DNA from: Sphingomonas sp. OV641
GTDB lineage: Bacteria > Pseudomonadota > Alphaproteobacteria > Sphingomonadales > Sphingomonadaceae
Assembly (NCBI RefSeq): GCF_900109205.1
Contig: NZ_FNZB01000008.1
Span: 1 to 64,000 of the forward strand
Direction: 5' to 3'
Length of the DNA: 64,000 nucleotides
Shown: piece after piece, positions 27,192 through 35,691 of the stretch
Layout of the letters: each line of letters opens with the position of its first letter
How positions within the stretch are numbered: the first letter of the stretch is position 1
Notes under the pieces: generated by a model
Seen by the model: only the letters and a program-made list of their open reading frames with translations
Told to the model about the DNA's origin: nothing
The model's database searches: none
Position numbers and translations under genes: made by a program

Positions 27192-28525
27192 CCACTGCGA
27201 TCCTCCTGGCGGCGGCGCTTGCCGCGCAGGTGCCCGGGCCGCCGATGAGCCTGGGCGACGCGTGGCGCGCGGCGCAGGGGCGCGACCCCGACATCCTCGC
27301 CGCCGAGGCGAAGCGCCGTGCCGACCGGGAGGCGGCGACGCAGGCCCGCGCTTTGTCGCTGCCCAAGGTGCAGGCGCAGGGCGACGTGACGGTCACGCGC
27401 ACCGAGGTCGACGTCAACCTGCCGCCGGACCTCGCGCCGTCGTTCGGCGGCACGCAGACCGGCGGCCGCGCGACGACCAGCGTGCAGGCGGCGATGCCGA
27501 TCTACGATCTGGGCAACCGCGCCGACGCGACGAAGCTGCGCGCGCGCGCCGCGGCGGGCGAGGAGCAGTTCGACGGCGAGGCGCAGGGGCTGATCCTGCG
27601 CGTCGCCCAAGCCTATTTCGACGTGGCCGAGGGCGAGGAGACGGTGGCCAGCTATGCGGCGCAGTTCGACGCCTATGAGCTGCAGCGGCGCGGCGCGCAG
27701 GCGCGGTTCGACGCCGGCAAGGCCAAGATCACCGACGTGCGCGAGGCGGAGGCGCAGCGCGATGCGGCGCAGGCACAGCGGCTGGTCGCCGAGGCGCAGC
27801 TCGCCGCCGCGCGCGCGACCTTTGCCGAACTCGTCGGCCGGCCGGCGCTGAACCTGGCGCATGTCGGGCCGGACTTCGCCGCCGGGGTGCCACCGGTGAC
27901 GCTGGACGCTGCCATGGCCGCGGCGGAGCGCGATGCGCCCGCCGTCGCCATCGCCGGGCACAGCGCGCGCGCCGCGGCGGCCGACATCGATCGCTATTCG
28001 GTCCGCGGCCGCCCGGTGGTGGAAGGAGTCGCCGGCTATCAGGGGCAGTATCGGCTGGGCGGTTCCAACGACGCCGGCCTGCTGCCGGATACGCTTCACG
28101 CCGCCACCGCGGGCGTTCGCCTGACCATTCCGCTGTACGCCGGCGGGGGCATCGCCTCCAAGCGGCGCGAGGCCGAGGCGACGGCCGGGCAGAAGGAGCA
28201 GGAACTGGCGGCGGCACAGCGCGATGCGCGGCTGCAGGCGCAGCGTGCCTGGTATGCCGTATCGACCGGCGCGGCGCGCACCGACGCGCTGCGCACGGCA
28301 TTGCGGTCGGCGGAATTGCAGGAGCGCGCCGCCCGGACCGGCCTGTCGGTGGGCGTGCGGACGCAGACCGACCTGCTCAACGCCCAGGCGCAGCTATTCG
28401 CCACCCGGCGCGAACTGTCGGCGCAGATCTACGATTATTTGCTCGCGCAGCTGCAACTCGCCGCCGCCACCGCGACGCTGGACGGGGGTGACCTTGAGCG
28501 GCTCGACACCATGATCGCGCGCTAG
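27188..28525 (+). CDS. TolC-family outer-membrane channel
   Basis: A 445-residue outer-membrane factor. It has a short signal peptide (ILLAAALAAQ), then two repeats of long helices and beta strands; AGKAKITDVREAEAQRDAA and VRTQTDLLNAQAQLFATRREL are the repeated TolC helix motifs. It completes the tripartite RND system and overlaps the pump gene by four bases. Confidence 0.92.
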   Translation: MTTAILLAAALAAQVPGPPMSLGDAWRAAQGRDPDILAAEAKRRADREAATQARALSLPKVQAQGDVTVTRTEVDVNLPPDLAPSFGGTQTGGRATTSVQAAMPIYDLGNRADATKLRARAAAGEEQFDGEAQGLILRVAQAYFDVAEGEETVASYAAQFDAYELQRRGAQARFDAGKAKITDVREAEAQRDAAQAQRLVAEAQLAAARATFAELVGRPALNLAHVGPDFAAGVPPVTLDAAMAAAERDAPAVAIAGHSARAAAADIDRYSVRGRPVVEGVAGYQGQYRLGGSNDAGLLPDTLHAATAGVRLTIPLYAGGGIASKRREAEATAGQKEQELAAAQRDARLQAQRAWYAVSTGAARTDALRTALRSAELQERAARTGLSVGVRTQTDLLNAQAQLFATRRELSAQIYDYLLAQLQLAAATATLDGGDLERLDTMIAR

Positions 28526-28544
28526 ACGCGAAGCCGCCGCCATC

Positions 28545-28560
28545 GTCACATTCTGTCACG
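28545..28560 (+). promoter_or_regulatory. Phased hexamer pair upstream of the EF-hand gene
   Basis: GTCACA (28545-28550) and GTCACG (28555-28560) are spaced 10 bases, as in the response-regulator promoter. The EF-hand gene starts 90 bases downstream. Confidence 0.5.
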
Positions 28561-28650
28561 CGGGCGAACAATCGCGCCCAATTCCATGTGGCGCATTCGG
28601 CTAATCGGCAGGCGTCAGTCGAGACACTGGCACCACATGGAGTAACAGTG

Positions 28651-28920
28651 ATGCAGCGACTTATCCTTCCCGTCGTGATGATCGGCATGGTGCCGGCCGT
28701 GTCGGCGATGGCGCAGACCGATCCCGCGGCCCGGATCGAAAAGGCGCGCGCCGCCTTCGCCGCCACCGACACGAACAAGGACGGCGCGCTGAGCCTGCAG
28801 GAATGGACCGCCGCCGGTCGCAAGGAACGCGGGTTCAAGATGATCGACGCCGATCGTGATGGAAAGCTCACCCCGGCCGAGCTCAAGGCGATCGCCGACA
28901 AGTACGGCGCGCGCCGCTAA
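28651..28920 (+). CDS. Secreted EF-hand calcium-binding protein
   Basis: An 89-residue exported protein. The signal peptide ends near AMAQ (residue 23), followed by two EF-hand loops, DTNKDGALSLQE and DADRDGKLTPAE, with canonical Asp/Asn/Glu ligands. It is likely a periplasmic Ca-binding protein. ATG 28651 with a weak ribosome-binding site. A strong terminator follows, and a phased regulator box lies upstream. Confidence 0.85.
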   Translation: MQRLILPVVMIGMVPAVSAMAQTDPAARIEKARAAFAATDTNKDGALSLQEWTAAGRKERGFKMIDADRDGKLTPAELKAIADKYGARR

Positions 28921-28936
28921 CCTCGGCGCCCCCGTG

Positions 28937-28978
28937 CCCGCGCCGTCGCGTTCCTCCTCCGCGACGGCGCGGGCTTTT
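28937..28978 (+). terminator. Rho-independent terminator after the EF-hand gene
   Basis: CCCGCGCCGTCGCG (28937-28950) pairs perfectly with CGCGACGGCGCGGG (28960-28973) around a 9-base loop, followed by CTTTT. The position just after the stop of the EF-hand gene fits. Confidence 0.85.
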
Positions 28979-29019
28979 GGCGGACTGGCGAGCAAGCCGA
29001 TTTCCTCTAGGGTCTTCGC

Positions 29020-29772
29020 ATGGTGAGCCCGAACGACCCCAATTCCTGCAACGGTCGCAACCGGCTGGTCGCGATCGTCGAGGACGATCCCGGCATCCGC
29101 GACCTGCTGGCGAAGCTGCTCGAACGGGAGGGCTTCGACGTGCTCGCCTTCGACGCAGCGGCCGGGTTGATGGCGGCGGGCGTGTTCGAGCGGCTGGACT
29201 GCCTGATCCTCGACCTCATGCTTCCCGGCGAGGACGGCCTGTCGATCTGCCATGCGCTGCGCGTGCAATGGCCGCGGCTGCCGATCCTGATCGTCACCGC
29301 CAAGGACGATCCGCTGGATCGCGTGCTCGGGCTGGAGCTGGGCGCCGACGATTATCTCGCCAAGCCGTTCAATTCACGCGAACTGCTGGCGCGGCTGCGC
29401 TCGATCATCCGGCGCACGCGCGATCTGAGCGACGTCGCGGGCGATGCGGTGAATGCCAGCTTCCGGTTCAACGGGTGGCTGCTGCGGGTCGGCGCCCGCG
29501 ATCTCAGCGACCCGGACGGCAAGCCTGTCACGCTGACGACCAGCGAATTCGATCTGCTGCATGCGATGGTGCTCCATCCGCAACGCGTGCTGTCGCGCGA
29601 GTTCCTGATCGACCGCACGCGCGGCGGGGCGGCGGAGACGATCGACCGCGTGATCGACGTGCAGGTCGGCCGCCTGCGCCGCAAGCTGGGCGACGATCCG
29701 CGCGAGCCGGCGCTGATCCGCACGGTACGCGGCGACGGTTACCTGTTCTCTCCTCCGGTCGTTCGGTGTTGA
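29020..29772 (+). CDS. OmpR/PhoB-family response regulator, paralogue of the one at 18887
   Basis: A 250-residue regulator. It has EDD at the start of the receiver, phospho-acceptor Asp65 in LILDLMLP, AKPFNSREL and the winged-helix C-terminus DDPREPALIRTVRGDGYLF. Long identical stretches with the regulator at 18887-19612 (IVEDDPGIRDL, LPGEDGLSIC, GADDYLAKPFN) show recent duplication or a shared subfamily. Its cognate kinase gene overlaps the 3' end but is truncated, so this regulator may be orphaned or depend on the other kinase. Confidence 0.92.
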   Translation: MVSPNDPNSCNGRNRLVAIVEDDPGIRDLLAKLLEREGFDVLAFDAAAGLMAAGVFERLDCLILDLMLPGEDGLSICHALRVQWPRLPILIVTAKDDPLDRVLGLELGADDYLAKPFNSRELLARLRSIIRRTRDLSDVAGDAVNASFRFNGWLLRVGARDLSDPDGKPVTLTTSEFDLLHAMVLHPQRVLSREFLIDRTRGGAAETIDRVIDVQVGRLRRKLGDDPREPALIRTVRGDGYLFSPPVVRC

Positions 29773-30088
29773 GGCGACTGCCGCCGATCAGTCTGCGCGT
29801 CCGCATCGGGTTGATCGTCGCGATCCATGCATTGCTGCTGCTCGCCACGTTGCACGTGTTCCTGTGCGGCGTGCCGGGAGCGAGCACGCGCATGTACATC
29901 TTGCCACCGGCGGATCGCGTGGCAGCGATCGTCCGTGCCTTTGACGCCGCGCCGCCGAGCGCCTGGCCTGCGCTGGTGCGCGCTTTCGGCGATGACCGAC
30001 AGGCGCTGCGGCTGCTGCCGGCCTTTCCCGCACCGCGTGCCGCCGTGCGTCACGACGACGCGGCGGCCGCCGCCGCATCGCTCGCGCC
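29766..30088 (+). pseudogene. Histidine kinase truncated after its sensor region
   Basis: The GTG at 29766 has the same 4-base offset to the regulator stop as the intact paralogous pair. About 107 residues remain: a membrane segment LIVAIHALLLLATLHVFLCG and the periplasmic start MYILPPADRVAAIVRAFD, aligned with the intact kinase at 19606. Then the frame enters plasmid-like sequence and the H-box, N-box and G-box are absent. The break lies about 30,060-30,095. It marks the left boundary of the integrated segment. Confidence 0.8.
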
Positions 30089-30157
30089 AGCGAGGTGGAG
30101 CAGGTCGATGGTGAGGAGGAGGCTCTCGTCACTGACGATGCTTCGGAGGCGCCGTGA
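30089..30157 (+). pseudogene. C-terminal remnant of a plasmid gene at the junction
   Basis: An open frame of 22 codons, acidic and ending DGEEEALVTDDASEAP, stops in a GTGA overlap with the next gene. That overlap and the acidic tail look like the true 3' end of an upstream gene in a plasmid operon, now joined to the kinase sensor. The parent gene is unknown. Confidence 0.5.
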
Positions 30158-30627
30158 AGCACGCGCCGCTGGCCGCCCTACCGGTTGCAGCGATGCTGGT
30201 CGTGGCGGGTGTGTATGGAGCCGTAGAAAGTCGGCGCTCTGAGGCACCTGTTGCGGAAGCCCAGTCGCGAGCAAGGCAGGCGGCTCAACAGGCGGTGCCG
30301 CAGACAATCTTCGTCAAGCCGTGGGACAAGTACATTGAGTGCGGTGTTCAGCAACGCGATTTGCGTGAGTGCCGTCGGGAATACTGGCCGGGGCAGGTCT
30401 ACCCGGATGAGGCAATCCCGGGCGAGAGGGAGCCCGGTCTAGTCTGGCGATGCGAGAGCGAGCGACGTGACAGGGGATCTCCACCTCAGAAGGTGTGCTA
30501 CGCCGATGCCAGCGACGCGCGCAAGCGTGCATACCCCTGCCCTCAGACCGTCACCGGTCCCCGCCTCTCGATGGACGAGCCGGTCTGCGCCCCGGCGAAG
30601 TCCGTTCGCAATGGTGGGAAAGCCTGA
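30154..30627 (+). CDS. Small exported or membrane-anchored protein, plasmid-type
   Basis: A 157-residue protein with an N-terminal hydrophobic segment LAALPVAAMLVVAGVYGAV, then Glu/Arg-rich linker and four or more cysteines (for example CGVQQRDLREC and VWRCES) that could form disulfides in the periplasm. The GTG start overlaps the stop of the truncated gene before it. No family is recognised; position at the start of a plasmid segment suggests a transfer-associated role. Confidence 0.5.
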   Translation: MKHAPLAALPVAAMLVVAGVYGAVESRRSEAPVAEAQSRARQAAQQAVPQTIFVKPWDKYIECGVQQRDLRECRREYWPGQVYPDEAIPGEREPGLVWRCESERRDRGSPPQKVCYADASDARKRAYPCPQTVTGPRLSMDEPVCAPAKSVRNGGKA

Positions 30628-30679
30628 CGAGCAGCACTGGATAGTGCTACGCTAGGCTCGGAAACGGGGAGACGGCGGG

Positions 30680-31066
30680 GTGAAGGTAGCGTTCCTGATC
30701 GCGTTGGCGGTGGTGTCGCAGCCCGCTTTGGCGAAGGGGAGATCCGGTGTCACGGGCTTCACCTGCACCGCGAAAAACGGCGAGACCAAGCGGCTCAACG
30801 TGGATCTGAAGCGCGGCCGGTACGACCAGGGCGAGGGTAAAAAGCGGCTCGCGCGCGTGACCGACGGCACGATCGTGATCGACGCCCCGAACCCGGACCT
30901 GATGCGGACCTCGATGGGTCCGGTGCTGCGGACCGTCTCGCTTGATCGCACGACGCTCGTGCTGACGGACGAGACCCTCATCCCCGATCGCTCCATCAAT
31001 CGCACCACGAGCTATCAGTGTGCCATGGGGCCGGCTGTCGACTTTACCGCCGGTCGGCGGTTCTAA
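30680..31066 (+). CDS. Small secreted protein of unknown function
   Basis: A 128-residue protein with a short signal peptide (VAFLIALAVVSQPALA) and a compact body containing GFTCTAKNGETKRLNVDLK and a C-terminal SYQCAMG; two Cys could pair. GTG start with GGGG upstream. The stop overlaps the ATG of the next gene (TAATG), so they are co-translated. No family is recognised. Confidence 0.5.
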   Translation: MKVAFLIALAVVSQPALAKGRSGVTGFTCTAKNGETKRLNVDLKRGRYDQGEGKKRLARVTDGTIVIDAPNPDLMRTSMGPVLRTVSLDRTTLVLTDETLIPDRSINRTTSYQCAMGPAVDFTAGRRF

Positions 31067-31521
31067 TGGCTGTGGAGCAGGCGCATAGCCCCGATGGCAG
31101 CGCTTCGAACGACAGCCACACTCTCACGTGGTCCGTCGACGGCTCAAGGTTCGAGCTGCAGGTTGGCAGCGACGCGGCGCGGCTCTGCCTGCCGGACGGG
31201 CAGCTGATCGATCTAACGAACCGGGAGTGGGCGGGTCTCGCCAACGCGATCGGGATGGTCGTGAAGACGCCCAAGCAGGTCACAAAGCCGGTCGCGAGGA
31301 AACAGTCCACCCAGGAGAAGGGGATCAACACCGGCGTCCGCTGGACCGAGGGCGACGACGCGGACCTGCTGCAGCGCTGGTCGAACGGGGCCACGCTCTC
31401 CGAGCTGATGACCCGCTTCGACCGTAACGAGGGTGGCATCACGTCGCGCTTGGTCAAGCTGAAGGCAGCGCCGACCCGGGAGGACATCCGCGTCGAGAAC
31501 GAAAGGCGCCGGGAGGGCTGA
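31066..31521 (+). CDS. Hypothetical cytoplasmic protein with a helix-turn-helix-like tail
   Basis: A 151-residue protein. Residues 90-140 (GVRWTEGDDADLLQRWSNGATLSELMTRFDRNEGGITSRL, described in parts: WTEGDDADLLQRW and LMTRFDRNEGGITSRL) resemble a Myb/SANT-like or sigma-region-4-like DNA-binding helix pair often found attached to plasmid helicase genes. It is followed six bases later by the HNH-RecQ gene and is probably its partner. Confidence 0.5.
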   Translation: MAVEQAHSPDGSASNDSHTLTWSVDGSRFELQVGSDAARLCLPDGQLIDLTNREWAGLANAIGMVVKTPKQVTKPVARKQSTQEKGINTGVRWTEGDDADLLQRWSNGATLSELMTRFDRNEGGITSRLVKLKAAPTREDIRVENERRREG

Positions 31522-31527
31522 ACCCGC

Positions 31528-33234
31528 GTGAACGTGATCTCGCCCCCGTTGTCGCCGGCCCGTCCGGTCGGAGACGCGCCCGCCGCGTCGATCTGGGCCG
31601 AGACGCGCCGCGTCGTCCATGCGCGCGACTGTTATCGCTGCACCAGCTGCGGCTGCGAAGTCGGCCGCGACGCCGATGTTCACCACCTGTTGCCGCGGTC
31701 AATGGGCGGGACGGACGAGCTCGCGAACCTCGTGACGCTCTGCGACGGCTGCCACGCGGCTCATCACCCGATGCTTGCAGGCGGTCTGGCGCGGCGCGTG
31801 ATCGAGCGCTGGGCTGTCCGCTTGGCGCGTCTCTTCGGCGGCGCACACGAGCTCGATCAGGCAACCGAGTATCTCGGCCCGGGGCTCCGCCTACTAGGCG
31901 TTGAGCGGTTCCGGGAGGGCCAGCTGGCGGTCGTGCAGGCCGCCCTGCAGGGCAAGTCGGTCCTGGTCGTTCGTCCAACGGGATCGGGCAAGACGCTCTG
32001 CTTCCAGCTGCCGGCGATCCTCCGGGCTGGACCGACCGTGGTGGTCTCACCCCTCAAGGCTCTCATGAGTGAGCAGGTGGCGTCGTTGCTCCGCAAGAAG
32101 GTCCCCGCCAGCTTCGTCAACAGCGACCTCTCGATGGAGGAGAAGAAGCTCCGCTACAGCCTGCTTCGCCGCGGTGCGATCAAGCTGCTGCACCTCGCGC
32201 CCGAACGGTTTTTCGTTCGGAGCGAAGCGGAGCGCGCGCGTCTTGCCGAGCTTCGTCCTGCCTTCCTAGTGGTGGACGAAGCTCATTGCGTCGACCAGTG
32301 GGGAGCGGACTTCCGGCCGGAGTATAGCCGGTTGGGCGATATCCGGCGTCAGCTCGGCAACCCGCCCGTTCTCGCCTTCACGGCGACGGCCGGGCAGGAG
32401 ATGCAAGCGCGGATCCTCGCCTCGCTCGGCGCTGAAGACGCAGAAGTGTTCGTCAGCGGGGTCGACCGGCCCAACATCACGCTCCTGCGCTGGGCCGTCG
32501 CTGAGGACAGCAGGGCAGCGAAGATCGCGCAGCTCCTCGCGTTGCCGTTGCCCGAAGGCGGCAAGGCGATGGTGTTCGTGCCCTCCGCCCGGGTTGGAGA
32601 GGATCTGCAGGCCGCGCTTCGTAGCCTGGGCATGAACGTCCCGCTCTACCATTCGCGGCTCGGCCGACCATTCGAGCGCGAGCAGCTGGTCAAGCGCTTC
32701 ACCAACCAGAGCGAGCCGGCGATCGATCGCATCATCTCGACGTCGGCGTTCGGCATGGGGATCGATGTTCCGAGCCTCAGGCTCGTCATCCACTGGCAGG
32801 CTCCCGCATCGGTCGAGGACCTGATGCAGGAGCTCGGCCGCGCCGGACGCGATGGCCTGCAGGCGGTCTCGATCGTCATGCACGACAATGCGTCCGACGG
32901 CCGCGACGTGAAGCGGCTCCGGTTCATGGCGGACCTCGCCGGCAAGGACCAGGAGCAACCCGATCCGGCTGCGCGCGAGAGCCGCATGCGGAAGATCGAC
33001 CAGGTGTCCGCGATGATGCGCGAGGAGAGCTGCTATCGCCGGCAAATGGTCGACTATTTCGGGGGCAAGCAGCGCCAGCGCCGATCGCTCGCGGTGCGGA
33101 TCCTCGAATGGCTGTTCTCCACCCGATCACGGGTGAAGAGGACGGCGCATTGCTGCGACTTCTGCGATCGAGAGAAGATCGGCTCCGAAGTGGACTATAC
33201 GGCGATGCTGCTGGGGGCAGGTGCGCGGCGCTGA
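31528..33234 (+). CDS. HNH endonuclease fused to a RecQ-like helicase
   Basis: A 568-residue protein. Residues 35-80 form an HNH finger: C38, C41, VHH at 51-53, C72, C75 and HH79-80. The RecQ core follows with Walker A RPTGSGKT (149-156), Walker B VVDEAHCVDQWG near 248, FTATA near 287, and a helicase motif VI LGRAGRDG near 442. A RecQ zinc region (ESCYRRQMVDYFG, then CCDFC) lies at the C-terminus; no HRDC domain. HNH cuts DNA and RecQ unwinds 3' to 5'. The combination suggests DNA processing in plasmid replication or anti-phage defence. GTG start with GGGAGG. Confidence 0.85.
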   Translation: MNVISPPLSPARPVGDAPAASIWAETRRVVHARDCYRCTSCGCEVGRDADVHHLLPRSMGGTDELANLVTLCDGCHAAHHPMLAGGLARRVIERWAVRLARLFGGAHELDQATEYLGPGLRLLGVERFREGQLAVVQAALQGKSVLVVRPTGSGKTLCFQLPAILRAGPTVVVSPLKALMSEQVASLLRKKVPASFVNSDLSMEEKKLRYSLLRRGAIKLLHLAPERFFVRSEAERARLAELRPAFLVVDEAHCVDQWGADFRPEYSRLGDIRRQLGNPPVLAFTATAGQEMQARILASLGAEDAEVFVSGVDRPNITLLRWAVAEDSRAAKIAQLLALPLPEGGKAMVFVPSARVGEDLQAALRSLGMNVPLYHSRLGRPFEREQLVKRFTNQSEPAIDRIISTSAFGMGIDVPSLRLVIHWQAPASVEDLMQELGRAGRDGLQAVSIVMHDNASDGRDVKRLRFMADLAGKDQEQPDPAARESRMRKIDQVSAMMREESCYRRQMVDYFGGKQRQRRSLAVRILEWLFSTRSRVKRTAHCCDFCDREKIGSEVDYTAMLLGAGARR

Positions 33235-33329
33235 GCGGCAACTCCTGTTCGTTTTCGACGCAGTTCCCGTTGCGTGTCTTTAGGCCAAGGTTAACGCAGA
33301 TGCGATAAGCCCGTCATGGAGGCCTGCAT

Positions 33330-33542
33330 ATGGACAACGAGACGATCCTCGCTGCAACCGCGCTCGCCCGCGAGGCGCTGGCCCTCCTCGATAGCGTCGG
33401 TGCGTCGACGTCAGCCTGCTTTCTCCAGCAGGCGATCGATGTGATGACCGACGCCCCAATCCCGACGACGATCGAAGAGGTCGAGGCCGCATTTGCCACG
33501 CCGGAGTGCGCCGCGCTTCTCGAACGGCTTGAGCGGTACTGA
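33330..33542 (+). CDS. Small acidic protein of 70 residues
   Basis: An acidic, helical protein (LAREALALLDSVGASTSACFLQ, given in parts: LAREALALLDSV and TSACFLQQAIDVM). ATG 33330, with GGAGG about 12 bases upstream. It lies between the HNH-RecQ gene and the diguanylate cyclase and ends six bases before the latter, so it may share its transcript. No family or function is recognised. Confidence 0.5.
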   Translation: MDNETILAATALAREALALLDSVGASTSACFLQQAIDVMTDAPIPTTIEEVEAAFATPECAALLERLERY

Positions 33543-33548
33543 GCGAGC

Positions 33549-34544
33549 GTGTCGATGTCGGACCCCAGCAGCACGCCCAAGCGCCGGCAGCCGAGCGCCG
33601 AGATCCTGCGCTTTCTTGACGATCACCGGCTCGACCATACGCCAGACCACTACGCATCCGCGCACCGCTACCTCTTCGGGAACGATCGCGCGCTTGAAGC
33701 TGGTGTCCAAGCGATCATCGACGGCGGGGTCAGGATCAGCCCCGCCGAAGTCGAGAAGCTCGGGGCTGCCGTCACGCCGGAACCTGAGAACGACGTCGCG
33801 CCCCAGCTCGATCAGGTCACCGTTCGGGTCCTCGACATTATCCGGGACACACTTGATGCGACGGGCGGTCTCAATCGGGATCTCGTCAAGGCATCTGCGG
33901 CCTTGCTGGCCGACGATGCGGCGAACGTCCGCGTGGTTGTCGGCGCTATGATCGAGCGCACCGCCTCGGCCGAGAAGCGCCTTGGCGAGGCGACGCAGCA
34001 GGCGCAGCGGCTCCGCCAGGAGCTCAACGCGCTGCGGAGCGATGCGAACAAGGACCGTCTCACGGGACTGCTCAATCGCGCCGCCCTCGAGGACTATCTC
34101 GCCGCTGCGACGGACGGTTGTGTCGCGATGGTCGATGTCGATCACTTCAAGACGGTGAACGACACCCATGGCCACGGTGTGGGCGATCGTGTCCTGAAGG
34201 CGGTCGCAAGCGCGCTGGCGGACGCCTGCGCGCCGCACGTCGTCGGGCGTTGGGGCGGAGAAGAGTTCGTCGTCCTCTTCGAGCGTAGCGACCTGGTTGC
34301 GGCACAGGCGAAGGTCGATCAGGCACGGAGCGTCCTCGCTGGCAAGCGGCTCCGCCTTCGCGAGAACGACAAGCCGCTTGGATCCGTGACGTTCTCGGCC
34401 GGTGTCGCGGCGCGTCGTGGCCGTTTGCCCGAGGACTGGATCTCCGCAGCGGATGAGCTGCTCTATCGAGCAAAGGCGCAGGGCCGGAACCAGGTCGTCG
34501 CGGAACGCGCCCTCGTCGACGTCGCGGCGGCCGTGGCCCGCTGA
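33549..34544 (+). CDS. Diguanylate cyclase (GGDEF domain)
   Basis: A 331-residue protein. A helical N-terminal region of about 160 residues, including a coiled coil (SAEKRLGEATQQAQRLRQEL), leads into a GGDEF domain with VDVDHFKTVNDTHGH and the active site GGEEF near residue 235. No membrane segment is visible. It should make cyclic di-GMP, a second messenger for surface attachment. The GTG at 33549 or the ATG at 33555 could be the start. A plasmid-borne cyclase can shift the host towards biofilm and favour conjugation; that is inference. Confidence 0.9.
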   Translation: MSMSDPSSTPKRRQPSAEILRFLDDHRLDHTPDHYASAHRYLFGNDRALEAGVQAIIDGGVRISPAEVEKLGAAVTPEPENDVAPQLDQVTVRVLDIIRDTLDATGGLNRDLVKASAALLADDAANVRVVVGAMIERTASAEKRLGEATQQAQRLRQELNALRSDANKDRLTGLLNRAALEDYLAAATDGCVAMVDVDHFKTVNDTHGHGVGDRVLKAVASALADACAPHVVGRWGGEEFVVLFERSDLVAAQAKVDQARSVLAGKRLRLRENDKPLGSVTFSAGVAARRGRLPEDWISAADELLYRAKAQGRNQVVAERALVDVAAAVAR

Positions 34545-34551
34545 TCGCGGC

Positions 34552-35229
34552 TCAGGCGTCGATCTCAATGAGATTGTCGGGCGGGGTCTCCTCCTGTCGG
34601 ACCATGGCGCCGGCATAGGGCCGGATCAGCTCCGTCGCCTCGTCCAGCGAGCCGTCGAGCCATGTCGTGAACGCCGTCGGCTGCAGGATCGCAGGCATCG
34701 CCTTCTCGTGCCACGGCCGAACGAAGTCGTTCGGGCTGGTAGTGACGAAGGCGTAGGCCTCGCCTCTCTCGGTCGGCCTCCACAGGCCCGCGAAGAAGCC
34801 GATCGGCTGATCCTGGAGGGCAAACCACATCTGACGCGGCTTGCCATCGTCGCCCTTTCCCCCCTCCGGGTGCGGCTCCGCGAACCAGGTGAACGGGACG
34901 ATACACCTCCGGGCGGGTATCTTTAACGAGCCACCCCACAGTGGCGAGCGAAGGTTCCTCGCATTCGTCACGTACTTGTCGAGCTTGACCTCAGGGTTGC
35001 GCTTGCTGGGCACCTGGGTGGGGAAACCCCACTCCATAAGGACCATCTCCAGCGGGCGATTGCCGGCAGAGCTCCGGCGCACGACCGGTCCCATCCGCGC
35101 CGTCTTTTTGCCGGTCGGGAAGATCTCCCGCGTCGGAGGGAATACCTCATCCGGCGCAAAGGGCGGCTCTAGGCCGCACGCCCGCATGACAGCGGCCTGC
35201 TTCGCGGAAATCCGGTATCTATTGCACAT
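34552..35229 (-). CDS. SOS response-associated peptidase family protein (SRAP/YedK/HMCES)
   Basis: A 225-residue SRAP protein. Cys2 (MCNRYR) becomes the N-terminal nucleophile after Met removal and crosslinks to abasic sites. The conserved TNARNLRSPLWGG (about 87-99), WFAEP (near 117) and HEKAMPAIL motifs are present. It shields abasic sites in single-stranded DNA. ATG 35229 is required for Cys2; the longer frame upstream is not coding. Plasmids often carry such a gene, probably to protect DNA during transfer. GCAATGCGC-type repeats lie upstream. Confidence 0.92.
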   Translation of the reverse strand: MCNRYRISAKQAAVMRACGLEPPFAPDEVFPPTREIFPTGKKTARMGPVVRRSSAGNRPLEMVLMEWGFPTQVPSKRNPEVKLDKYVTNARNLRSPLWGGSLKIPARRCIVPFTWFAEPHPEGGKGDDGKPRQMWFALQDQPIGFFAGLWRPTERGEAYAFVTTSPNDFVRPWHEKAMPAILQPTAFTTWLDGSLDEATELIRPYAGAMVRQEETPPDNLIEIDA

Positions 35230-35294
35230 GGGATGAACCTGCGCGCTGGCGCGGCCGCGCGCAATCTCCGATCCCAAGTGCCACTGTAATGCGA

Positions 35295-35320
35295 AGTGCA
35301 ATGCGCCTTGCAGTGCAGTC
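35295..35320. repeat. GCAATGCG-type repeat cluster upstream of the SRAP gene
   Basis: The sequence TGCAATGCGC at about 35297-35306, with TAATGCG before it and TTGCAGTGC after it, resembles the 12-bp repeats at 42245-42280. It lies 66 or more bases before the SRAP start and may be bound by the same plasmid partition or regulatory protein. Confidence 0.4.
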
Positions 35321-35356
35321 TGAAAGGCGGCGGTAGGCGCAACGGTCGCCGCCCTA

Positions 35357-35647
35357 CTATTGCCCCGGATCACTCTCCCCAACCGGCTCTGGCTTTGGGG
35401 CGTGGCGCGGCGACATGAACTCGGCCCACAGGAACATGTCGCTGTTGATCAGCTCGAAGACGGCGTTGATGGTAGCCTCGCGAGACGGAAGCCCGAAGTT
35501 ACCCTTGATCCGCTCAACAACGTCCAGCGATGTGGGGGATAGCGCCACGGTCGAACGCCGGTAGCCGGCATCGTACTCACGCTGTTTCTTGCGTCGCATC
35601 GACGCGGTGCTCGGCTTGAGCACCTCTCGTTTTCGGGTCTTCGTCAT
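35357..35647 (-). CDS. Small basic DNA-binding-like protein
   Basis: A 96-residue protein with a Lys/Arg-rich N-terminus (TKTRKREVLK and MRRKKQREYD). A middle segment, RRSTVALSPTSLDVVERIKG, looks like a ribbon-helix-helix strand and first helix. Probably a plasmid regulator; function not known. ATG 35647. Confidence 0.5.
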   Translation of the reverse strand: MTKTRKREVLKPSTASMRRKKQREYDAGYRRSTVALSPTSLDVVERIKGNFGLPSREATINAVFELINSDMFLWAEFMSPRHAPKPEPVGESDPGQ

Positions 35648-35691
35648 GGCCCGTTGTAGCGACTCGCCGGGCTAAGTCGATTCCAGTCTCG

